Part shown: positions 45,801-54,657 of the stretch, in pieces | How positions within the stretch are numbered: the stretch's first letter is position 1 | Layout of the letters: every line of letters begins with the position of its first letter | NCBI RefSeq assembly: GCF_001653235.2 | Contig: NW_019154047.1 | Coordinates: 372,001-436,000, forward strand | Length of the DNA: 64,000 nt | Direction of reading: 5' to 3' | Source: Pochonia chlamydosporia 170 | Taxonomy: Eukaryota; Ascomycota; Sordariomycetes; Hypocreales; Clavicipitaceae | Position numbers and translations under genes: made by a program | Notes under the pieces: model-generated | What the model was told of the DNA's origin: nothing | The model's database searches: none | Seen by the model: the letters and a program-made list of their open reading frames with translations, nothing else

Positions 45801-47084
45801 TGGCGACTTTACAGACCTTGATATGTCCATTCGGAACGCGTTCTCAAAGGGCAAAGCAAAACACGTTACATATATGAAGAAGCTTGACGATCAAATGATG
45901 CTATTTGCAGCTCACATACTGGATCCGCGCTATAAAACTCACCAATTAGAAATGATGATACCGGATCAATACTCCGAGATTATAGCTAAAGTTAAGAAGT
46001 ATTTTAAAATGGAGTGGCCGGAGCTAGCAACATTGAATGCCACAGACTCAACTCCGAGCCAACCCAGACTAGATAAGCGTCCTCACGGAGTCTCCGTTGC
46101 GCAATGGAAAGCCATCCAAATGAATAAGGTGAAGGAGGCGGAGGACGGCTCGGCAATCACTACTTCGGAGCTTGAAAGGTGGCTAGCGACTCCGCGAATA
46201 CGGTTCGACGTGTCTATTGCAAAGTCTCCAGACTTCTTACGGAAGTGGTGGAAAGAACACAAGGACGAGTGGCCACTTTTGGCTGCGGCGGCGCGTGATC
46301 TTCTCTCTGTCTCCGGCTCTGAAGTTGACGTAGAACGCCTCTTCAGTGGTTGTAGAGACGAATTCGGTATCCGCCGCCACGCTTTGAAGGCAGCTACGGT
46401 GCGGGTATTAACACTCTTACGGAGTGCTTATACTCAAGAAGACAAGATCGACCAGAAGTTGGTCAAGGCGGCCATGGAGTATGACATCCTGCCCTTCGCT
46501 AATAGTATTCTTTGGAGACCAGACCACTTTGTGGGCAAACTAGTAGATGGTATGAATATACCCTCATTGTATATGTATATGTTAATCTGTGTACAGACGG
46601 GGATCCTCCTCCTCCTCCTCCTGCCACCCAAGCCGGTGGGTCATCGATATCAATTCCCCATCCCGATGCAATGGAGACCTTGGAGGATTGAGGCTATGCG
46701 AGCATGTACAATGGCGAATTTGAAGGCGTTTTACGGACAGATTTTGAGGATTCGGCCGAGCTTTGAAAGGGCTTATTTCGATGGATTTGCCTAGGAGAGG
46801 GGGATCAGTATTTATGTCATTTTGTAATGTTCAGGATGATCTGGGTGATTCACAGAAGGCTATATACTATGGGCTCTTGTAGGCATCTTTGCAATCGCTC
46901 ACATAATACATTAATCATCAGGATTCCCTCAACCCATTCATGAATGGCCCGAATTGGCACAAACCCCACTTGAACCAGGAAAATTGAGCTTGAAGATTTT
47001 GAATCAAGATCCAAAAAATTTGATTCATTTGATTCATCGTTCATTCAAAATCTTCAAAATCTTCACCTTCATTTATCACCCCTA
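42847..47084 (+). mobile_element. hAT-7 element with exact ends
   Basis: The termini are TAGGGCTGATATTTGAA and, inverted, TAGGGGTGATAAATGAA. An 8-bp duplication GACGCAAG is at 42839-42846 and 47085-47092. The element is 4238 bp. Subterminal zones repeat TTGAA/TTCAA and AAGATTTTGAA words. It lies in a copia pol remnant, whose frame remains open across the empty site (NLVETQGVKRFSY). The segment 42900-44031 inside the element holds no second gene that I can see. Confidence 0.93.
44032..46794 (+). CDS. hAT-7 transposase, intact, intronless
   Basis: The frame is 920 codons open from a good ATG. The Pro-rich N-terminus is followed by a zinc-binding segment (WTCIECLRNPC...DHLKSHS). The catalytic segments are ISFTLDIWTAPNRVPIF and ITGDNAGNNGTL; WIRCLAHITSLICDG and DVDTRWNSTYDMI follow. 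The hAT C-terminal region is WPLLAAAARDLLSVSGSEVDVERLFSG. A short hydrophobic Leu run (GILLLLLLPPKP) near the end is unusual and may lie beyond the ancestral stop. It represents a lineage distinct from the other hATs here. Intact frame, good termini and a perfect duplication suggest recent insertion. Confidence 0.88.
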   Translation: MAPAQSQTAAAANFFAPRTRRNMPTQNYARLERPQFNPQNPPRARPDPSTTPAPSSPLPAFEDTIVCAPPGHPDCESDDDMPDADTPEPPLSTSHMTLEEKAELIKKWADNKQKHVRKKRDKNSHVYWYMQREAIDGSFYSEYKDGPKIFQEFRWTCIECLRNPCALRKRFQVLESNRRGVTSGMGDHLKSHSITKESHHARINGYGRAIGGGDYTEADAWSGRPRQRARLTAKESVRRWFVKHRLPFSIIETPAFQEMFLAHNTTCVYKSRITLRNHIHIDFIERREKLKIELEYNCATISFTLDIWTAPNRVPIFAIIAHWITPEFDEREEVIEFIELKGSHTGEKLAEIVEKTLEELRLKPKLLAITGDNAGNNGTLCQSLYDSLKNEFDDNVSPIGRPRMRFHGRKSWIRCLAHITSLICDGVLQDLKAGTAKEAKKMLDKWDEENESNNYTIPGDSSRSAIAKIRLLNLWMLRSGPREQDFKSMPRTHYRKPTYDVDTRWNSTYDMIDQFLEFEAEYTEFVDTHPQVKCLLPSSEEIVALYQLRRVLKPFKDHTLKVSEVMPSISQSLDIYWDLEALLDDVVEGVGDFTDLDMSIRNAFSKGKAKHVTYMKKLDDQMMLFAAHILDPRYKTHQLEMMIPDQYSEIIAKVKKYFKMEWPELATLNATDSTPSQPRLDKRPHGVSVAQWKAIQMNKVKEAEDGSAITTSELERWLATPRIRFDVSIAKSPDFLRKWWKEHKDEWPLLAAAARDLLSVSGSEVDVERLFSGCRDEFGIRRHALKAATVRVLTLLRSAYTQEDKIDQKLVKAAMEYDILPFANSILWRPDHFVGKLVDGMNIPSLYMYMLICVQTGILLLLLLPPKPVGHRYQFPIPMQWRPWRIEAMRACTMANLKAFYGQILRIRPSFERAYFDGFA

Positions 47085-47094
47085 GACGCAAGGC

Positions 47095-48843
47095 GTGAAA
47101 CGCTTTTCGTATCCACCACATGATGGCCAAGAAAGGTGCCACTCGATGACCTCCAAGTCTCTATCGCTTACTTACCCAAGGGAAGTGATCGATAAGGGGG
47201 GAAACGCTGGGAAGGACACCAGTGTGGCAGGCATTTGCATGCTATCCACCGCGATCAAGATGCATGGCCCCGAACCAAACAACAGAAAGTCCGCTCTGGC
47301 GTCGGCTGAGAGAGAGCAGTGGGAGCAGGCCATGCAGGAAGAATATAACAGTCTGATGGAAAATCAGACCTGGAGAGTAGTGAAACGACCAGCAGATCGA
47401 AAGGTACTGACCGGCCGGTGGGTCTTCAAACGAAAACTTGGTTCCAACGGGGAAGTCGCTCGACACAAGGCAAGATTTGTCGTGCGGGGTTTCTCGCAGA
47501 TATACGGTCTAGATTTTGACGAAACCTATGCCTCAGTAGTGAAGTCGGCATCCTACCGAATACTCTTTGCACTCCAAGCTCGATACGGATGGAAGTGCCA
47601 CCAGATGGACATTAAGACGGCTTTCCTCAATGGCAATCTGGAGCACGAGATTTTTGTCGAACCACCAGAAGGCTACCCTGAAGCAAAAAATCAAGTTCTC
47701 AAACTATGCAAGTCCCTGTATGGACTAAAGCAGGCACCAAGACAGTGGTACTTCAAACTCAGGGCTTTCCTCGAAGAAAGTGGTTGGAGAGTCTCAAACT
47801 TCGACCCGTCCGTGTTCATTCAGGATGATGAGAACCTCATCATGGAAGTCTATGTCGACGATATCAACATATTTGGCATGAATGAGAATCGAATCATAGC
47901 CATGAAGCACCAACTGGCTGCACGTTTCAACATGACTGACCTTGGTCTTTGTGCCTATTACTTGGGGATGCATGTGCGACAAGAAACAAATGGCGACCTC
48001 CATTTGCATCAAGGATCGTACATCCAACAGATCCTCGAACGGTATGGACTGCAAGGCATCCATCCACGAAGGACACCCATGAGAACAAACCTGAAAATGA
48101 CCAAGAACGACGGTCACCCTCAGTCCCTCGATTTTCAACGACGATATCAATCCAAGGTTGGAGCACTCAATTATGCAATGGTGGTCACGCGTCCAGATAT
48201 TGCCGAAGCAGTGGGAGTCGTCTCCAGGTTTTGCGCGAATCCGACTGAAGAACACATGAAAGCAGTTGATGATATCTATGCTTACTTGAAACACACGCCC
48301 AACCTTGGCCTCCATTTCAAGAGGGACTGTCCAGACCGAGAATTGCATGCTTATGTCGATGCAGACTGGGCAGGGTGCCCAGATACGCGAAGATCTACAA
48401 CAGGCTATGTGATTAAACTAGCCGGAAGTCCTGTGTCGTGGTCATCTCGAAGACAAAGGACCGTAGCCATGTCAACCTGCGAAGCTGAATATGTAGCTGG
48501 CTATAAGGCCACTCAGGAAATCATCTGGATTCAAAACATGATCAACGATCTTCGCATCGAAGCCCTGGAAGTGACGTCAACTCCACTTTTGATTGACAAT
48601 AATGCTGCGCTCAAGTTGACCCGCAACCCTGAGTTGCATGATCGCACAAAACACATCGAATTAAAATACCATTTTCTGCGAGAAATGACGCTCAGTGGGA
48701 GAATTAATGCTCAAAGGGTTAGCACCAAGGACAATCAGGCAGATCTCCTCACGAAGCCGCTCCCCAGGGACGCTCATGAAAATCTAACAAGGGGACTCGG
48801 GATGGACAAGAGCTTTTGTACTGAACTCGTCACCTGCGGTTAG
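47095..48843 (+). pseudogene. copia pol: reverse transcriptase and RNase H
   Basis: This is a 582-codon frame in polyprotein context. RT starts near WEQAMQEEYNSLMENQTW and includes RWVFKRKL, RHKARFVVRGFSQ, YGWKCHQMDIKTAFLNG, SLYGLKQAPRQWY and the YVDD box (EVYVDDINIFG). RNase H has YVDADWAGCPDTRRSTTGY, STCEAEYVAG and IDNNAALKLTRNP...RTKHIELKYHFLRE. All are canonical for Ty1/copia. The frame is intact to its natural stop at 48843, but the 5' two thirds of the polyprotein are missing, so it cannot be functional alone. Confidence 0.9.
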
Positions 48844-48849
48844 TGGGAG

Positions 48850-49096
48850 AGTTGTTCTTGAACGGCAGGTGGCGTCAGCAGCTCTGATACAGCACTTGCA
48901 GCTACCAAACAGAGGCTGAAGCTACCAAAAGCAATAATCAAGGGATCAAACATCACAATGTATCAGTAGTGTTATAACGCAACAAAAGCAAGCTGCAGGC
49001 AGCTTGCTTGTACCTATAAAGAGGTCTATCTGATCTCTCTAGATACCAAAAAAAAAATTATAGAAGAAGTACACTTAAAGAATCACAATTTCAACT
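48850..49096 (+). repeat. copia 3' LTR
   Basis: A purine-rich tract (GTGGGAG) precedes AGTTGTTCTTGAACGG; the LTR ends ATTTCAACT. It contains a near-perfect palindrome (AAGCAAGCTGC-AG-GCAGCTTGCTT, 48986-49009), then TATAAAGAGG, a likely TATA box. An A-run at about 49049-49058 may belong to the polyadenylation region. AGTTG...CAACT ends match the solo LTR at 6470-6660. Confidence 0.75.
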
Positions 49097-51047
49097 ATTT
49101 CCAAAGATGTTGCTATGGCCTGGGCACCATTTGACAGATACCTGATATGGATGCTTGTCTCCTACCCTCTGAAAGGTTCTAAAGCAGGCCTGTGAGGAGT
49201 TTGGTGCTGTCGTTCCTATACAGTCAATAACGGAGGTATTATCCATACAGACTGTAATTGGTTCGTTAGCAAGATTAGCGAGTAAAGCGCGTTGAAGTCC
49301 TTCTAATGCGCCGTGGATCTCTGCGTCAAAGACTTCTCTGCGGCCTAGTTGGCCAGAGCCCCAATCAACAAGGCGTCCCTTGTGGAACACTGCAAATCCG
49401 TACCCTGCGGTGTCTCTTTCTGTCTTGGAGCCATCGCTAAAGACAATGAATCCCGCGGGCTTATCCTGAAGCCAGTGTTGGAATTGCAGCACGGCGGTTT
49501 CTTTTGGTGGTCTGTTTCCTGCAGCTTCAGTCGGGATGCTATCATCAAAGCGGCGTGGGATAAGCCTTGGTCGTTCAACTTCCTTTGCACATGCCGCTGT
49601 TCGGAGGAGTCGGCTATGCCTCTGCAGAGTTCGGCCATGTATTGCTGGGTGGTTGCTCTGGTCAACTTCATGCTGTGCTTGTCTTAGCCGTCTGGATACT
49701 GGGTGTGCTGCGTCTAGCATGGCGTAGCGAAGCGCCGTGCGCGCTTGATGCTGCTTTAGTATGATTTCTGCCGGCGGAATTGCTGCCTCTTTCCAAAGAA
49801 TAACTCGTGGGGTGGTCTTCCAAACAGGTAGTACTGCGTGGCAGGCCTTATTCAGGATTACTTGGATTTTCGAGAGTTGAGTTTTGGTGATCGTCCTTGC
49901 TTTCCTGTGGGTTGACTCAGAAGGGAAGCCAGGGAACCATGTGTCCAGCCCGTAAAAGAGTGTGGGTAGGGCTACTGCATATACTGCTCTCCTGGCCGCT
50001 ACTGCTGACGTTCCGCGTACTGTATTGTTAACGAACCGTAGCTGTGAGACAACCTTACTTGCCTTAAGCGACCATTTATCGATGTGCGTGCTAAAGGTGA
50101 GCCTGCGGTCAAGCCAGACTCCCAGCCAACGCATTGCCTTTTGTGCCTTAACCTCCTGGCCTTGGTGACAGACTGTTGGGGAGCTTCTATCCCTTTTTCT
50201 GGAGAAGTGCATAACCTCTGTCTTGTCTGGGTCGAAGGAAAAAGCCTCCTGTTGCCCCCATGCTTCCATTGCAGCAATTGCCGCGTTTGCTTTTGCAGTG
50301 GTCTCCTCCAGGCTGTCTCCTGTGAAGAGCATTGCTGTATCGTCTGCGTAGCCATACCTCTCTGTTGCTCCTAGAAGGGAGTAGATAGGGGTGGTGGCTA
50401 GGAGATAGAGAATCGGTGATATCGGCGAGCCTTGAGGGAGGCCGCATGGCAGCTCTGCGGGTTCTGTTTTAGCATCCTGGAATCTGACAAGAGCTTTGCG
50501 GTGGGAGACAAAGTGGTAGATCCACCAAACCAGGAAATCCGGCCATCCTTGTTGTCGGAGTCGTAGGACTAGCCTATTGGGGAGAATAGCATCAAACGCT
50601 CCTTTAACATCCATTGTAACAAGTGTGGCGATCTTGCCGTTACCTAAGGCACGTTCAACATCGTAGATAAGTGCGGTAACTATGTCTGTGGCGCTTCGTT
50701 TTGGGAGTGCTCCAGCCTGGTTCGGATGGAGGACCTTGTACTTGACAGCTAGGTAGGCGAGACGCCGACCGATTACTCGTTCTAGGCCTTTAGACAGGCA
50801 GGAAAGAAGGGAGATGGGGCGCCACGCGGAGACATCACTGAGGTCTCTCTTATTGAGTTTCGGAATCATTGCCACCTCTGCTGTTTTAAAGGCAGTTGGG
50901 TGGTATCCTAGGGTGAGGCAAGCGTTATAGAGGAGTGTGGTGACATGCGAAATACTTGGCCAGATTGCTTGGAGCATTTTCGTTGTAATACCGTCCATTC
51001 CAGGAGTGGTGTTTCCCGTTTTCAGTAGTGCATCCTGGGCTTCGCTG
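49097..51047 (-). pseudogene. LINE-3 ORF2 fragment: reverse transcriptase and RNase H
   Basis: It reads from TTPGMDGITTKMLQ through WRPISLLSCLSKGLERV, TMDVKGAFDA (motif A), GLPQGSPISPILYL, YGYADDTAM (YADD) and FDPDKTEVMHFS. The RNase H domain has FSDGSKT (Asp), DAEIHGALEGL (Glu), CMDNTSV (Asp) and KWCPGHSNIFGN, where the copia LTR cuts before the last catalytic residue. Upstream codons continue beyond hAT-8: removing hAT-8 and one 8-bp repeat gives ...STSEAQDALLKTGNTTPG in a single frame (3218 nt removed). The core RT is open, so the insertions are probably what killed it. Confidence 0.87.
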
Positions 51048-54000
51048 CAGACCTGTCTATTGTACTGTGTTATCGTACTATTATGTCTACTATCGTACTA
51101 TTATCTTTACTTCAAAGTATACTACGAAGTATAGTTTTTCAAGGTGAAGTACGATAGCAACTTTACTATCGTACTTTGGAAAGAAAGTCTGCGTTTTAAT
51201 TGGCCCAATTTGCCCGCAGAGATCTTATCTTTGTGATAAGACTTGCCAAATCTTCTTTTCTCTGCGTTTGCAAGAAGCCATACTGTCGCGAAATGCGTGC
51301 TTCCAATTTCTTACTATGCAAGAATACAGCCCGTAACTGTTTGAACTGTGCTGTTTGTTTCCTCGTTCCTTGTTCTCGCTAGACCGTTTCAACGTTCTCT
51401 TAAATTGATCAATCGTCCCTTCTTCCGAGCGTTTTGCTTTATCCCTCATAATTGCTTTTTCCGGCTCTCTCTCTTCTCATCACAACCGAAGTTGCCATGT
51501 TGTCCATTACACCAAGTCTGCTAGCAGAGTAGAAAGAGGCACAGTTTTCCGACAGATACTGATTGATCAAAAGCCTATCGCCCTTCACATTTGTGGCACT
51601 TAAGATTACTTGTTTACCATGGATTGCTCTAAGTTTACGATCAATACTCTGGTCTCTCAACCGATTGCTCCTCTTTCGAGTGCTCGGTCTTCAAGTGCTG
51701 GCCCTTCTCGAAGCAGTGAGGATGCTACTTCTGCTTCCATTCTTTTGCTTGATTTCGATATCACTCCATTCTTTCGCAAGATTTATCCCGAACCTCCCAA
51801 ATTAGGCCCTTCAGGTAAACGGAAAGCTACAGGGAATGCTGTATATCGATGCCTCCATTGCCCTGCGGACACGCCATGGGAAAGCAAGCAGAAATCTAAC
51901 GCTCGCAATCATGCTCGGAAGATGCATCCCAATATTGTTATAAACTTCGGTAGTAGCCTCGGTGTGGATTCGAATTCGGATGGTGTCGAGCAGCCTTTCC
52001 AGAAGCCCCGGATTGACCACTTTTACGCCCTTCAAGCCTCTGAATCATCTCTCCGCCGCGCATTTGATCGACGGCGATATATCCAGGCCTGGGTAGGCCT
52101 CTTAACTAGGAGGCGCCTTCCATTTTCTGCCGTTACCTGGGATGAGACGTCGGAATTAGTACTAGCGAGTAACCCGGCTGTGGAGGATTTATTGCTAACA
52201 TCCCGGTCTGCTGCGATGCGGCATATATCTGCGAACTTCGATCTATATCGAACCAGACTTCGAAATTTACTTGAAGGCTCTTTCTCACTCGTGCACATCT
52301 CATCTGACCTTTGGACTAGTCCTCATCGACATGGTATTCTAGCTCTCTGTGCCAGATGGATTGATGCAGATTTAAAGCCTCGACGCGCGCTGCTAGGGAT
52401 GCCGGAGTGCAAATTCAGCCATAGTGGAGAGCATCAAGCAGAACTCATGCTTGAGGTGCTTGAGGTCTACGGTCTTCCTAGAAGACTGGGATATCATACC
52501 AGTGATAACGCTACATCAAATGATACATGCCTGCAACACCTTTCGCGGCTTGTCAAGGAGAAGCATGGCGTAAGATTACGTCTCACCCGTTCACGCTTAA
52601 TCTGAGGGCTAAACACATCATACTTTAGGGCGATTTCAACCCCAAACTGCGTCGTATCCGCTGTGTTGCACATATTCTCAATCTCTCCCTTCAGGCATTC
52701 CTTCTAGCCTCGTCAAAAGAAGCCCTGATCGCAGCCCTCAAAGCCGCCGATGATACGACAGGCGATGCGATGTATGAGCAGTTTTACGAAGCACTGAATA
52801 CAGCTGCGGAGAGGGAATCGAGCCAATCAACTGGGCAGAAGCGCCTTTCGAAGAAGGGTAAATCATCAGATCCAAACTACCAGCGACTAGCCAACTTTTC
52901 TGGGTGGCGTCAGATCTCGGCTCTAAGAAAAATACACCATCTTGCTGTGTGGCTGCGAACATCATCAATTCACTCTGATCAGTGGGATCTGAGAGTAGGC
53001 CTGCGACTCGGCATTGATAACGATAACAGGTGGAACTCCTGGTATAAGCTACTATCTAATGCGCTACGGAAGAAGGCTGAAATACGACAGTTCTTTCTCG
53101 ATTTTGAAAGAGAACTTGGTGATAATATACTGACTATATCTGACTGGGACCTTATTGAGCGGACGCAACAGTTTCTCCAACCATTTGCGGCCGCGACACT
53201 GCTTGGAGAAGGGGCAGGATCAAATCTCTCTCATACTTTGATGATCATGGATGCTTTGCTGCACCATTACGAGAAGGCAAAGGTAAGGAAGTCATGCTTT
53301 AATTCTCTGCAGGATACTCAAGGAAGTAACGATATGTTCTTAGAAACTTTATAGCGCCGAGGCTACTTACGATCCGCACCTTGTTCATTGTGTGGACATG
53401 GGTTGGTTCGTTCTAAACAAATACTACGCTTTAACCGACGAAACTCCTGCATACGCTGCTGCTCTCCTTCTTGATCCTTCAAAAAGGCTCAAATATATTC
53501 AGCACAACTCGGATATCGGCTGGATTGACAGTGCTGTTGAAAAGACTTGTAGGTTCTGGGAAGAGAACTATAAAGATGCTGGACGTAGGTGGTACTTGTC
53601 CATCAGCTAAAGATGAATCGACACACTCTCGGCGGCCGAGGAATGGTTTAGATGCTCTATTTGATGAGATTGCTGTATGGGAAGAAACTAATTCTGATGT
53701 GGATGATCTCGAAACATTTATCAAAAGTCCTCCGAATAGGATTACTTGCTCCCCTCTTCTCTGGTGGCTTAATCCTGAGCGGATCAAAACGTATCCACGC
53801 CTTTGTCGGATGGCTATTGATGTACTCTCGATCCCACCCGAATCAACAGATCCAGAATCAGCATTCTCCGGCGGCAGACGTACTCTCAGCTGGGATAGAG
53901 AAAGCATGTTATGTGAGAACGTGGAAAAGGTTGAGTGTATCGGCAACTGGATACGGTCGGGCTTTATTACGCTCTCAATTGAGGGTGGAAAGGGCATTAT

Positions 54001-54257
54001 ACTCGATACAGCTATTGATGTAGATGTAGATAGAGAGATTGATGATGAGCTAGATTGACTACTATTTGGAGAGAATTGATGGGACTTGTCCAGAAGTAAT
54101 TTTACTTCCAACTTAGTAAATTTACTATTCTACTATCGTACTATATGCATATTATCTTTACTATCGTACTATCGTACTACGAAGTATAGTTTCTGGCGTA
54201 AAATCGATATTACACTTTTTCGCCGAAGTATACTTACTATTCATATAGACAGGTATG
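51048..54257 (+). mobile_element. hAT-8 element with exact ends
   Basis: The termini CA(G/T)ACCTGTCTAT are inverted (12 of 13). An 8-bp duplication CTTCGCTG is at 51040-51047 and 54258-54265. The LINE-3 frame is restored on removal. Subterminal zones are full of TACTATCGTACTA and AAGTATA words. The element is 3210 bp. Confidence 0.92.
51619..54058 (+). pseudogene. hAT-8 transposase, two introns, one frameshift
   Basis: The exons are 51619-52569, 52629-53282 and 53344 onward, with introns of 59 and 61 nt. Exon 1 has a BED-like finger (YRCLHC...NHARKMHP) and HISSDLWTSPHRHGIL, YHTSDNATSNDTC. Exon 2 begins GDFNPKLRRIRCVAHILNLSLQAFLL and contains DNDNRWNSWYKL. Exon 3 begins KLYSAEATYDPHLVHCVDMGW. 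Near 53585 the frame shifts by one base; it continues as PRNGLDALFDEIAVW...YPRLCRMAIDVLSIPPESTDPESAFSG to 54058. The second intron sits at the same place as the hAT-5 intron (after HYEKAK / HYEQAK). In the dimerisation block ESTDPESAF replaces the usual SxEAERVF. Probably inactive. Confidence 0.82.
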
Positions 54258-54445
54258 CTTCGCTGGTTGAGATGTGTGCCGAGAAAGGGATTTGTTGGGT
54301 TGGTGAAACTGTGGGGGTCCATGGATCTGGGATATCATCTGATACGTCCCAAGAGACTCCGAGGAAAATGCGGATCCGGCTCAGGCCAGACGGTCGAGAC
54401 CGGGTGAGCCATGCATGGATGCCTGGGTGAGCCGCCCTCAAAAGG

Positions 54446-54466
54446 GTCGCGCGACCACCGCGCGAC
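54446..54466. repeat. GC-rich hairpin upstream of the recombinase gene
   Basis: GTCGCGCG and CGCGCGAC form 8-bp arms around ACCAC. It stands at about the place where the LINE-3 sequence becomes unrecognisable and 190 bp before the recombinase ATG. It could mark an element end, but nothing proves it. Confidence 0.5.
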
Positions 54467-54657
54467 GCAACATCCTGCAACCAACATTCACAATTCAGTT
54501 TTTCGAAATATCGACGTGACCCCGACAATGTACAGGCTACGGAGAAGGAAGGATGTAGCAGTTTAAATGGAAGCCCTTTCCCCTCCGTAGCCTCGCGTTT
54601 TGCTACCATCCTCTTTCATTCATTGTCAGTCAGTTATCGCCCGGTTCTCCTGTGAGC

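Larger units (their letters stand above)
47093..49096 (+). mobile_element. Ty1/copia retrotransposon, 5'-truncated, with 3' LTR
   Basis: The remaining part is the RT-RNase H end of pol plus the 3' LTR. About 43 bp more (42804-42846) lie on the far side of hAT-7. Gag, protease and integrase are gone. The right boundary (49096/49097) is fixed by the LINE-3 ORF, which is interrupted exactly there. Confidence 0.85.
49097..54430 (-). mobile_element. LINE-3: I/Tad-like LINE, truncated, interrupted by copia and hAT-8
   Basis: The minus-strand ORF2 is cut at its 3' end by the copia LTR (inside RNase H). It is split by hAT-8 (51048-54257) and resumes at 54258 towards the right for at least 100-170 bp (IPDPW, PFSAHISTSEA). 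The endonuclease and ORF1 are absent. The right limit is uncertain. Confidence 0.8.

Noticed and set aside
49045..49060. Poly(A) run as the tail of a retroposed copy
   Set aside because: It lies inside the copia LTR, which continues to ATTTCAACT at 49096.
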